From the NCBI GenBank assembly GCA_052115395.1, contig JBFRGO010000001.1: a stretch of 64,000 nt of DNA, one strand, 5' to 3'. Position 1 is the first letter of the stretch. The number at the start of each line of letters is the position of its first letter. This stretch comes from Noviluteimonas sp052115395 (GTDB lineage Bacteria > Pseudomonadota > Gammaproteobacteria > Xanthomonadales > Xanthomonadaceae). The position numbers and the translations under genes are program-made. Below are positions 44,305 to 52,500 of this stretch, piece after piece. Under the pieces are notes generated by a model, which was given only the letters and a program-made list of their open reading frames with translations, did not search any database and was not told the origin of the DNA.

Positions 44305-44450
44305 CGTTGTGCATTCCAAATTTTTTTGGGAAAAAAATTTGAAACGCACAACGCTGGGGCATCACCTTGCGGGTCGCTTCGATCAGGGGGCTTTCGCCCG
44401 AGCCGTCTTTGGGGGCTGCAAAGCTAGCTTTGCAGGTAGCTGATCGTTTT
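44305..44450 (+). repeat. 146-bp inverted element, copy 1
   Basis: The element begins with a 49-nt hairpin (44305-44353): outer arm CGTTGTGC / GCACAACG, inner arm CAAATTTTTTT / AAAAAAATTTG, loop GGG. It then has a 97-nt conserved body including a GGGC-TTTC-GCCC hairpin and a perfect 20-nt palindrome, CTGCAAAGCTAGCTTTGCAG (44416-44435), and ends GATCGTTTT. Copy 2 on the minus strand (45817-45962) aligns over all 146 bp without gaps. The body differs at 7 positions. Weaker similarity extends about 14 bp outward (GCGCGTCGCCCGAA). Confidence 0.9.
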
Positions 44451-44547
44451 TGGGGGCGGCTGCGCTGTTTTTATGGCCGTTGTCGGATGGGGGTGGCGTA
44501 TCTGCCTGTTACGGGCGGTGGGCCCGCATTTGATCGGAGATGCTGCG

Positions 44548-45012
44548 ATGCGTGCACGAAGCCGGTTGGGCGCTGCTGTGTTGTTTTCGTGTGGGCTTGG
44601 GCTGGCGTCGGGGGCGGTGATTGCCGCGGAGGCGATGCCGGCGGGCGACTGTTTCCTGGCGGGGATGAAGGCCAATGACGCGGACAAGGTTGCGTCCTGT
44701 TATGCCGATGACGCGATCATCTGGTTCCCGGGTGGGCCGATGGCCAAGGGGCGGGCGGCGATCCGGGATGGGTTCGCGGGGTACATGGCGGCGATGACGG
44801 TCAAGGATGCTTCGCTGGCGCAGATGGGCGAGGAAGCGATGGGCGATACGCGGGTGGCGTGGGGGACGTATGCGATCACGCTCGTCGACAAGAAGTCCGG
44901 GGCGGAGTCGGTGGAGCACGGGCGGTATGTCGATGTGCAGAAGAAGATCGACGGGCGTTGGCAGTACATCGTCGATCATCCGTCGGATGAGCCTGCGCCG
45001 GCGGTCAAATAA
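44548..45012 (+). CDS. SnoaL-like / DUF4440 (SgcJ-EcaC family) exported protein
   Basis: This 154-residue protein has a signal peptide (about 1-27, ending VIAAEA) followed by an NTF2-like cone fold: DKVASCYADDAIIWFPGGPM, GRAAIRDGF and the late RYVDVQKKIDGRWQYIVDHP. Such proteins include hydrolases, isomerases and ligand-binding proteins; the reaction is unknown. The gene lies between the two inverted 146-bp elements with a DoxX gene 31 nt downstream. It uses more G-ending codons and GGG/TTG than neighbours. Confidence 0.85.
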   Translation: MRARSRLGAAVLFSCGLGLASGAVIAAEAMPAGDCFLAGMKANDADKVASCYADDAIIWFPGGPMAKGRAAIRDGFAGYMAAMTVKDASLAQMGEEAMGDTRVAWGTYAITLVDKKSGAESVEHGRYVDVQKKIDGRWQYIVDHPSDEPAPAVK

Positions 45013-45043
45013 TTGTCTGGCAACGTTGCGAAAGGGGGAAGCG

Positions 45044-45448
45044 ATGCTGGCGAGTGTCCAGGTGGTTCGCAGGGGGCGCGTGGCGATCGATGTGCTCAAG
45101 TTGGCCGTGTGCGCGATCATTTTTACGCACGGGGTTCACCGGTATCTTTACGGTGAGATCGTGCCGCTCGGGAATGTGCTTGCGCAGATGGGATTTCCGT
45201 TCGCGCAGGTCCAGGCGCAGCTGATCAATCTCGCCGAAACCGGCGGCACGTTGCTGATCGCGCTGGGGTTGTTCGTGCGAAGCATGTGCGCTGTGTTGAT
45301 CCTGATCTTCATCACCGGGATCGTGCTTTTCCACTGGCAGGCCGGGTTCTTCATCGTCGGGCCGGGTGAAGGCGGATGGGAGTTCAGTGCGTTGCTGATC
45401 GCGTCGTTTGCGGCTGTGGCGATTGATTACTGGCCGGTGCGGGGATGA
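45044..45448 (+). CDS. DoxX family membrane protein
   Basis: This 134-residue protein has four hydrophobic segments, with VLKLAVCAIIFTHGVHRYLY and LINLAETGGTLLIALGLFVR typical of DoxX/SURF4-like proteins. AAGGGGGAA (45031-45039) precedes the ATG. It is in one transcript with the SnoaL-like gene. The role is unknown. It is only distantly similar by eye to the DoxX protein at 11160. Confidence 0.82.
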   Translation: MLASVQVVRRGRVAIDVLKLAVCAIIFTHGVHRYLYGEIVPLGNVLAQMGFPFAQVQAQLINLAETGGTLLIALGLFVRSMCAVLILIFITGIVLFHWQAGFFIVGPGEGGWEFSALLIASFAAVAIDYWPVRG

Positions 45449-45531
45449 TGTTGGAGCTGGGGCGCAGAGGGTTTCGCTGGTTGGGGTGTGTTCGGCTCCA
45501 CCAGAGTGGCGCGGCGCGCCGCCGCATTGAA

Positions 45532-45575
45532 GGGCCTCATTGCTCCGCAAGAGCTCACGCTCCGCAATGAGGCCC
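45532..45575. repeat. Long hairpin with internal direct repeat
   Basis: A 12-bp perfect stem GGGCCTCATTGC (45532-45543) / GCAATGAGGCCC (45564-45575) encloses a 20-nt loop. The direct repeat GCTCCGCAA occurs twice, spanning the stem-loop junctions. There is no T-run. It may end the SnoaL-DoxX transcript or be part of a repeat family. Confidence 0.75.
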
Positions 45576-45816
45576 TCCAACGCGACGACGACCGCGCACC
45601 AGGCGTCGGGTTGCTCGACAGCACTGTGGGGAATGGGGACGTTGCGAATTTAAGCTTGCGCGCGTACAGCCAGCACACCAGACGGGCCGGCGCCTCGCCC
45701 GTCGAGGACATCACGACTCGCGTGGGTGCTGGTCCTCGCAAGCGCGATGTCCTCTCTCGGGCATCGGCACCTTCGCGGCGATTTGAGGGGTGAAGCGGGG
45801 TCGCGCGCCCTTCACG

Positions 45817-45962
45817 AAAACGATCGGCTTCCTGCAAAGCTTGCTTTGCAGCCCCCAATGACGGCTCGGGCGAAAGCCCCTTGATCGAAGCGACCCGAAA
45901 GGTGATGCCGCAGCGTGGAGAGTTTCAAATTTTTTTCCCAAAAAAATTTGGAACTCTCCACG
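45817..45962 (-). repeat. 146-bp inverted element, copy 2
   Basis: This is the reverse-complement partner of 44305-44450, same length and no gaps. Its 49-nt hairpin (45914-45962) keeps the CAAATTTTTTT / AAAAAAATTTG inner arm and GGG loop, but its outer arm reads CGTGGAGAG / CTCTCCACG in place of CGTTGTGC / GCACAACG. Both arms changed together, so the pairing is conserved, as is a C-A mismatch. The 20-nt palindrome is at 45832-45851. It lies just downstream of pmbA (minus strand). Confidence 0.9.
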
Positions 45963-46000
45963 TTCCCGGCGGCGCGCTAATGCTGGAGCCGGCTCTTCGC

Positions 46001-47377
46001 TTATTCGCCAGCAACAGTCATCCGCCCAACCAAAATCGACCCACATCGAATATGCGAACGCGGATCCACATCCGATCCGACGGCTTCAATCGCCGAGAAC
46101 ATCTTCTTCAGGTTCCCCGCGATCGTGATCCCGTCGACCGCGAACTTCACCTCGCCGTCCTCGACCCAGAACCCCGCCGCACCGCGCGAATAATCGCCCG
46201 TCACCGCGTTCACGCCCTGCCCCATCAACTCGGTGACCAACAGCCCGCGCTTCATCCCGCCGACCAACGCGTCGAAATCGCCCGCGTTCGCACGCACCTG
46301 CAGGTTGTGCACCCCGCCGGCATTCGCCGTCGTCTGCAAACCGAGCTTGCGCGCCGAATAACTCCCGAGCACGTACCGCTGCAACACACCGCCGTCGACC
46401 AGCGACGACGCACGCGTCGCCACGCCTTCCGAATCGAAGGACGCCGAACGGAAGCCGCGCATCAGGAACGGATCTTCTTCGATGGAAAACCAATCGGGGA
46501 ACAACTGCGTGCCCACCGAATCGACCAGGAAACTCGCGCGCCGATACAACGCGCCGCCAGAGACCGCGCCCAACAAGTGCCCGACCAGCGAACGTGCGAT
46601 TTCCGCCGCGAACAACACCGGCACCTCGCCCGTCGGCAAGGAACGCGGCGCCAAGCGCGAGGCCGCGCGTTCGGCCGCACGGCGCCCGACGGATGCCGCC
46701 GAATCCAGGTCGTCCGCGGAAATCGCCGTCGTATACCAACCGTCGCGCTGCATCTGGTCGCCGCGGCCGGCGATCAACGCGCAACCGATCGTGTGCTGCG
46801 TACTGCGTTCGGCACCGAGGAAGCCGTGCGAATTGGCGTACACACCCAGCGATTCGCTGCTGCCCACCGAGGCACCGTCGCTGTTCTCGATGCGCGCATC
46901 CTGGTCGCGGCCGGCTTGCTCGCACGCCAGTGCGATGTCGAGCGCGCGGTCGGCGTCGATCTCCCAGGGATGCCAGGCGTCGAACTCGCGCAGGTCCTTC
47001 GCCATCAGCTCCGGATCGGCCAGGCCAGAGGCTTCATCGTCCTCGGTGTGCCGCGCGATCGCGCAGGCCTGTTCGACCGTGGAGGCCAGGCTCTCCTCGC
47101 GCAGGTCGGCGGTGCTGGCGCTGCCCTTGCGCTTGCCGAAATACACGGTGACCGCGATCCCGCGGTCGCGCGTGGATTCGACGGTTTCCACCGCGCCCAT
47201 GCGGACGTTGACGTTGAGGCCGTGCTCCTGCGAGCAGGAGACCTCGGCCTGGGAGGCGCCGGCGGCGCGGCAACGGTCGAGCAGCTGGCGCGCGATGTCC
47301 GACAGCACGCCCATGCGGGCGACGCTCTCGTCGCGGGAGGAGGCCTGACCGGCCGTCGACAGGGGGGCGTTGTCCAA
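46001..47377 (-). CDS. pmbA: Metalloprotease PmbA (TldE)
   Basis: PmbA/TldE pairs with TldD in a heterodimeric protease that digests modified or unfolded peptides, including the microcin B17 leader and CcdA antitoxin. It has 458 residues. Conserved blocks include NVNVRMGAVETVESTRDRGI, YFGKRKGSASTADL and VNAVTGDYSRGAAGFWVEDG. The TTG at 47377 is chosen because AAGGA (47385-47389, minus) sits 7 nt before it; an in-frame ATG at 47314 would cut conserved N-terminal residues. It is divergent from yjgA, as in E. coli, and tldD lies only 0.7 kb beyond yjgA. Confidence 0.93.
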   Translation of the reverse strand: MDNAPLSTAGQASSRDESVARMGVLSDIARQLLDRCRAAGASQAEVSCSQEHGLNVNVRMGAVETVESTRDRGIAVTVYFGKRKGSASTADLREESLASTVEQACAIARHTEDDEASGLADPELMAKDLREFDAWHPWEIDADRALDIALACEQAGRDQDARIENSDGASVGSSESLGVYANSHGFLGAERSTQHTIGCALIAGRGDQMQRDGWYTTAISADDLDSAASVGRRAAERAASRLAPRSLPTGEVPVLFAAEIARSLVGHLLGAVSGGALYRRASFLVDSVGTQLFPDWFSIEEDPFLMRGFRSASFDSEGVATRASSLVDGGVLQRYVLGSYSARKLGLQTTANAGGVHNLQVRANAGDFDALVGGMKRGLLVTELMGQGVNAVTGDYSRGAAGFWVEDGEVKFAVDGITIAGNLKKMFSAIEAVGSDVDPRSHIRCGSILVGRMTVAGE

Positions 47378-47417
47378 TGGTCTATCCTTGAAAGCGAACA
47401 ATGGCAGGGATCGGGCG

Positions 47418-47960
47418 ATGCGCGGGAAGGACGATCAAACCGGTGAGTTCTACAGCCCCAGCCGCAGCGAACAGCGCCGCGCGGCGCTGGACGTGCTGGA
47501 ACTGGGCGGCAAGCTGGCGGTGCTGAGCGACGCCCAGCTGGCGAAGCTGCCGATTCCCGACAGCCTGATGCCGCACATCCTCGAGACGCGCCGCATCACC
47601 TCGCACATCGCGCACAAGCGGCAGCTGCAATTCCTGGCCAAGCAGATGCGCCGGGAAGACGAAGAAACGCTGGATGCGCTGCGCGATGCGCTCGACGAAA
47701 AGGGCGAGGCGTCGCGGCGTGAAGTGGCCGAAATGCATCGCGTCGAAGCCTGGCGCGAACGCCTGATCGACGGCGGCGACGAAGCGCTGGCCGAATTCCT
47801 CGACGCGTTCCCGCAATCCGACCGCCAGCGCCTGCGCACGCTGGTGCGCAATGCGATCGAGGAACGCAATCGCAACAAGCCGCCGCGTGCGTTCCGCGAG
47901 ATCTTCCAGGTCGTACGCGAAGCGATGCAGGCCGAGCGAGAAGAAGGGAATGGGGAATAG
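47418..47960 (+). CDS. darP: Ribosome biogenesis protein YjgA/DarP (DUF615)
   Basis: This is a 180-residue highly charged helical protein that binds late 50S precursors. Recognisable segments are EFYSPSRSEQRRAALDVLEL, KLPIPDSLMPHI and RNKPPRAFREIFQVVREAM. It is divergent from pmbA by 40 nt, the arrangement known from enterobacteria. Confidence 0.93.
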   Translation: MRGKDDQTGEFYSPSRSEQRRAALDVLELGGKLAVLSDAQLAKLPIPDSLMPHILETRRITSHIAHKRQLQFLAKQMRREDEETLDALRDALDEKGEASRREVAEMHRVEAWRERLIDGGDEALAEFLDAFPQSDRQRLRTLVRNAIEERNRNKPPRAFREIFQVVREAMQAEREEGNGE

Positions 47961-48025
47961 GGGAATGGGGAATAGTAATTTCGCAGGGGCTGCAGCCGCC
48001 GCGCCACGACTATTCCCCATTCCCC
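47961..48025. repeat. Inverted repeat between darP and tldD
   Basis: A perfect 17-bp arm GGGGAATGGGGAATAGT (47961-47977) pairs with ACTATTCCCCATTCCCC (48009-48025) around a 31-nt loop that holds GGCTGCAGCC. Extra GGGAATGGGGAATA units extend the left arm. It lies exactly between two convergent genes and could end both transcripts, although T-runs are short. The GGGAAT units are imperfect tandem repeats. Confidence 0.8.
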
Positions 48026-48049
48026 ATTCCCGCTCTTGCGCAAACGGCT

Positions 48050-49492
48050 TCACGCCTGCGTCCCACCCACAGTCAGCTGATCGATCAGCAACGACGGCTG
48101 CCCCACGCCCACTGGCACGCTCTGCCCATCCTTGCCGCACACGCCCACGCCTTCGTCGAGCGCGAGGTCGTTGCCGATCATCTTCACGCGCTGCATCGTT
48201 TCCGGGCCGTTGCCGATCAGCGTGGCGCCCTTCACCGGCGCGGTGATCTTGCCGTCTTCGATCAGGTAGGCCTCGGTGGCGGAGAAGACGTACTTGCCGC
48301 TGGTGATGTCGACCTGGCCGCCGCCGAAGTTCACCGCGTACAGGCCCTTCTTGACCGAGCGGATCATTTCCTCGGGGTCGTGGTCGCCGGCGAGCATGTA
48401 GGTGTTGGTCATGCGCGGCATCGGCAGGTGCGCGAAGGATTCGCGGCGGCCGTTGCCGGTGGGCTGCATGCCCATCAGGCGCGCGTTGTGCGTGTCCTGC
48501 ATGTAACCGACGAGCACGCCGTCTTCGATCAGCGTCGTGCAGGCCGTCGGCGTGCCTTCGTCGTCGACGTTGAGCGAACCACGACGGTTCGGCAGCGTGC
48601 CGTCGTCGACGATGGTGACGCCCGGCGAAGCGACGCGCTGGCCCATGCGGCCGGCGTAAGTGGACGTGCCCTTGCGATTGAAGTCGCCTTCCAGCCCATG
48701 GCCCACGGCTTCGTGCAACAGCACGCCGGGCCAACCGTTGCCGAGCACGACGGGCATCAGGCCCGCGGGCGCATCGATGGCTTCGAGATTGACCAGCGCC
48801 TGGCGCAGGGCTTCGCGCGCGAAATGTTGCGGCTTCCCGTCCGCCAGCAACTCGGCGTACGAATACCGCCCGCCACCGCCCGCGTAACCACTTTCGCGGC
48901 GGCCGTTGTGTTCGACGATCACTTGCACGTTCAGGCGCACGAGCGGGCGCACGTCGGCGGCGAGCACGCCGTCGCTGCGCGCGACCAGCACCGTGTCGAC
49001 GCCACCGGCCAGCGACACCATCACCTGCTTCACGCGCGGGTCGGCGGCGCGCAGGAAGCGATCGATCTCGCGCAGGGCTTCGACTTTTTCTTCGTTGGCC
49101 ATGCCGTCGATCGGATCGTCCGACGAATACAGGCTGCGACCGGTGCCGGGCACCAGCGCGCGCGGCAAGGCCGACGAGCCGTCGCGCGCGATCGCACGCG
49201 CGGACTTCGCCGCTTCGATCAGCGCAGGCGTGTCGATCTCGTCGGAATACGCAAAGCCGGTTTTCTCGCCGGAGATCGCGCGCACGCCGACGCCTTGTTC
49301 GATGGCATGCGCGCCGTCCTTGACGATGCCGTCTTCCATCGTCCAGCTCTCGCGGCGCGCGTGCTGGAAATACAGGTCGCCGAAATCGATGCCGGGCCCG
49401 AGCAACGCGCCGAAGGCCGTATCGAGTGCCCCGGTGGCAAGGCCGGCGGGGACGAGCAGGCGGTTTTCGGCGATCTTCAGCGGCAGGGTCAT
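48050..49492 (-). CDS. tldD: Metalloprotease TldD
   Basis: TldD is the zinc-bearing subunit of the TldD/E protease. It has 480 residues. The metal motif HEAVGHGLEGDF (HExxxH) is near residue 260, with GNGWPGVLLHE before it and NTYMLAGDHDPEEMI later. The ATG at 49492 begins MTLPLK after a normal spacing; the upstream 18 codons of open frame were not used. It is the last gene of the maf-rng-yhdP-tldD operon, and its partner PmbA lies in the opposite transcription unit nearby. Confidence 0.97.
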   Translation of the reverse strand: MTLPLKIAENRLLVPAGLATGALDTAFGALLGPGIDFGDLYFQHARRESWTMEDGIVKDGAHAIEQGVGVRAISGEKTGFAYSDEIDTPALIEAAKSARAIARDGSSALPRALVPGTGRSLYSSDDPIDGMANEEKVEALREIDRFLRAADPRVKQVMVSLAGGVDTVLVARSDGVLAADVRPLVRLNVQVIVEHNGRRESGYAGGGGRYSYAELLADGKPQHFAREALRQALVNLEAIDAPAGLMPVVLGNGWPGVLLHEAVGHGLEGDFNRKGTSTYAGRMGQRVASPGVTIVDDGTLPNRRGSLNVDDEGTPTACTTLIEDGVLVGYMQDTHNARLMGMQPTGNGRRESFAHLPMPRMTNTYMLAGDHDPEEMIRSVKKGLYAVNFGGGQVDITSGKYVFSATEAYLIEDGKITAPVKGATLIGNGPETMQRVKMIGNDLALDEGVGVCGKDGQSVPVGVGQPSLLIDQLTVGGTQA

Positions 49493-49571
49493 GGGCGATC
49501 CAGGATTGTTGCGTCGGTGACGCAGACTGAGATGGTGATGCAACACGCGTGACGCAACCGCCTGCGGCGGC

Positions 49572-52500
49572 TCATCCGTTCGGGGAATCGTCGGCCGATG
49601 CGCTCGACCGCCCCTGCGGTTCGGATTTCTTGGTGACTTCGACCTTCGGGTCTTTCCAGGGGCCGGTCACGTGGTAGGTCTTGGCGGTCAGTTGGCCGAT
49701 GGGCTTCTTCAGCACCGCATTGGCCGCCGCGCCGATGGCCGCGCCCACGGGGCCGCCAACGACGGCACCGGCAACGGTCAACAGGTTGCCCGCGCGCGGG
49801 ACGACTTCGACGGTCTGGTCGAAGGTCTGCGCCTGCAGGTCGGCGGCGCCGCGGATCTGGATCTGCGCCGCGGGGCTGTCGATGGTGAGGTCGTCGGTGC
49901 GCGCCTTGCCCTGCGACAGGCGCACGTGGCCGTCGATGCGATTGAACGCCAGGCCCTTGGAATAGAAATCGCGGAAGTCCAGCAGCAGGCGCCGCGGAAG
50001 TTGGGCCAGGCTCAGCAGGCCGAGCACGCGGCCGGCGCCGGGCTCGATTTCCAGCAGCGTGCCTTCCTTCACGTCCAGCGCCAGCGTGCCATCCACGCCG
50101 CGCGCACCGAATTCGCGCGGCGCACCGGGCCAGGTCGCATCGAACTTCGCCGTGCCCTGCCCGCTGGCCAACTGGCCCGCCAGGCCGAAGCCATCCATCA
50201 ACTTGCCGAAATCTTCGCTCTGGATCTGCAGGCCCACGCGCGTGCGCGCCGCCGCGCCCATGCCGTTCCAGTCGCCGGTCACCGCGATCTTGTGCTGGTC
50301 GGACTGCGCTTGCAGCGTGTCGAAACGCATGCCGGTTGCGGTCGGCCGCGTGCGGATGACCGCCGCGCCGAGCGACAGCGCGTTGATGCGCAAATCGGCG
50401 ACGTCGAAGCTCAATGCGGGAATGGTGGCCGGATCGATCGGATGCGCATCGGGCACCGGCGGTGTGGCGGGTGCGTTGGCGGGTTTGACCGGCGAATGCC
50501 AATACGCGCGGTCCATGCGGCCGGTGATCGCCGCGCCCTGCGCATCGGGCACGGTCGCGGTGCCGGCGAGCGCGGGGCCGCTGACCACCACGCTGCTCGC
50601 GTTGTTGTTGGCGGGCGACACCTGCACGCGCGCATCGGGAAACACACCACCAAGCAGCAGCAGCTTGTCGGTGCGCACGTCGATGCGTCGCAGCGGCAAT
50701 CCGCCGCCGCCCTTCGCGTCGCCGCCGCTCTTGCCGCTTTCGGCCAGGCCGATCCAGTCGATGAGGTCCAGCGAGGGCGCATGGCCCGTCGCGACCAGGC
50801 CCGAGGCCGGCGGCGCTTCGTCGACGCGATCGCTGCCGACCACCACGCGCAATCCGGTCTGATCGCCGCGCGTGCGTGCGCGCAGCGCCAGGAGGTTCGC
50901 GAAGGCGACGCGTACCTCGCCTTCGCCGAGCGGAAGATCGGCTTCGATCGTCGCGGGCAACGCAGCATTCGTCGCCTTGTGCAGCGGCGCCGGCAGGTCG
51001 AGCGTGGTGCCGACCAGCGTGGAGCGCAGCGTGAGTTTCGTGGGCGATGCCGTCCCGCCGCTCGCCTTGGGCAATGCGAGCGAGACCGTCCACGGCGAGC
51101 GCCCCTCCAGGTAGGAGCGCAACCAGCCCAGGTTGCCCGCGCGATCGATGAGTGCCTTGGCCTCCATCGTCACCTGCATGTCGGCTTCGAAGGCCTGCGC
51201 CTTGTCGCGCACGAACGCCGTGCCCGCGCGCAGGCCGAGCGTGCCCGGCTGGCCTTCGTGGAGCACCGTCAACGCATTCGCCGCGAAACCACCATCGCCG
51301 TAATCGGCCTTGCCGCGCACGTCTTCGAATGCGAGGTCCCAGCGCTTTTCGCGCAGGCGCGCGCCCTTGAGTTCGACCGTGCCCTTCGTGCGACCCACCG
51401 CGTGCGGCGAATGCAGCGGCAGGAGCATGTCGAAGGTGACGTCCGCCGGACCGCTGGCTTCGATGTTGGCGAGCGTTTCGCCGTTTTCCTTGTTGAGCGG
51501 GCTGTGCTGCAACAGGCTCACGAGTTTCGATGCATCGCTGGAACCTTGCGCCTGCACGTACAACTCGGACTTGCTGAAATCCGGGATGCCCGCGCGGATG
51601 TGCGGGATGTCCACGCCGGCGATCGTCGCTTTGCCTTCGACCGAAAACCCGTTGCCGACGAAGCTGATGGGACCGTACATGTGTTCGGTCGCCGGCCAGT
51701 CGGGCGAGAACTTCACGGTCGCGTCGTCGAGCTCGGCATCGGCGCGGAACAAGCCGTTCTGGTGCAGGAAGGGCCAGTCGTCGAGATCGCCGGAAACGAT
51801 CGCACGGCCGTTCTTCAGCGAACCGCCGACCAGCGCCGCGTCGAGCCAATGCTCCGTCGCATCGGGCATCAGGTGACGCACGAGGAAGCCCTTGGCCGTC
51901 GGCAGCAGCGTCGGATCCAGGTCGACGGCGAAGTCGATCCACGGCCGCGTGCCGTCGTTCTGGAACCACATTCCGCCGCGCGCGTGCAGGCCGAAATCGC
52001 GGCCACGCACGCGGAAGCCATCGGTGCCCACGCGCCAGCCTGCGCCTTCGCGCCACAGCGCGATGCGCCCGGCGAGCGTCACCGGATGCACGACGCCGAA
52101 ACCGGCCGGCCAGTCGAAATCGACGGTGGATTTCGGATCGGCGGTGAACACCAGGCCATCGCCATCGCCGATCACTTCACCCGCGAGTTGGCGCAGGCCC
52201 GGTGAATTGCCGACGGGCGCGAAGCCCACGCCCGAAAGCGTGCCGTGCGCCTGCAACGCGCCGGCGTGCATGCCGACGACTTCCACCTGTTGCAGCAGGG
52301 CTTGCGGCTTCGCGAGCAGGATCCAGCGGCGCAAACCCGCATCCATGCGATCGCTGAGCGCGGCGGCGGCGAGCAAAGGACCGGCGTCGACGCGTTCGGC
52401 GCGCATGCCGAAGCGCGTGCCGCCGATCAGCAACAGGCCGTCGAGTTTCTGTTGGCTCTTGTCGGTGTGAATGAGCAGCTTGGGTGCATCGAAACGCCAC

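Larger units (their letters stand above)
44197..44547 (+). other. 351-nt gene-free stretch with terminator and repeat element copy 1
   Basis: No gene is supported. It holds the DUF4870 terminator (44217-44247), the 146-bp repeat element (44305-44450) and a T-rich, GC-poor run up to the SnoaL-like gene. Composition is strikingly AT-rich at 44313-44344 against the high-GC background. Confidence 0.75.
45449..46000. other. 552-nt gene-free stretch with hairpins and repeat element copy 2
   Basis: No supported gene lies here; open frames on both strands have no start signals or recognisable content. It holds a long hairpin (45532-45575) and copy 2 of the 146-bp element (45817-45962). The middle (45600-45800) shows nothing I can name. 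Confidence 0.7.

Noticed and set aside
45488..45793. Open frame on the plus strand in the same gap
   Set aside because: It spans the 45532-45575 hairpin and has no ribosome site or domain.
45427..45858. Open frame on the minus strand in the gap after doxX
   Set aside because: It lies over the hairpin and the repeat body. Its composition is repeat-derived, with no start signal.
44305..45962. Classical insertion sequence with transposase
   Set aside because: The inverted elements flank two non-transposase genes and no target-site duplication is visible. The outward flanks are similar to each other for about 14 bp, so the element boundary itself is uncertain.
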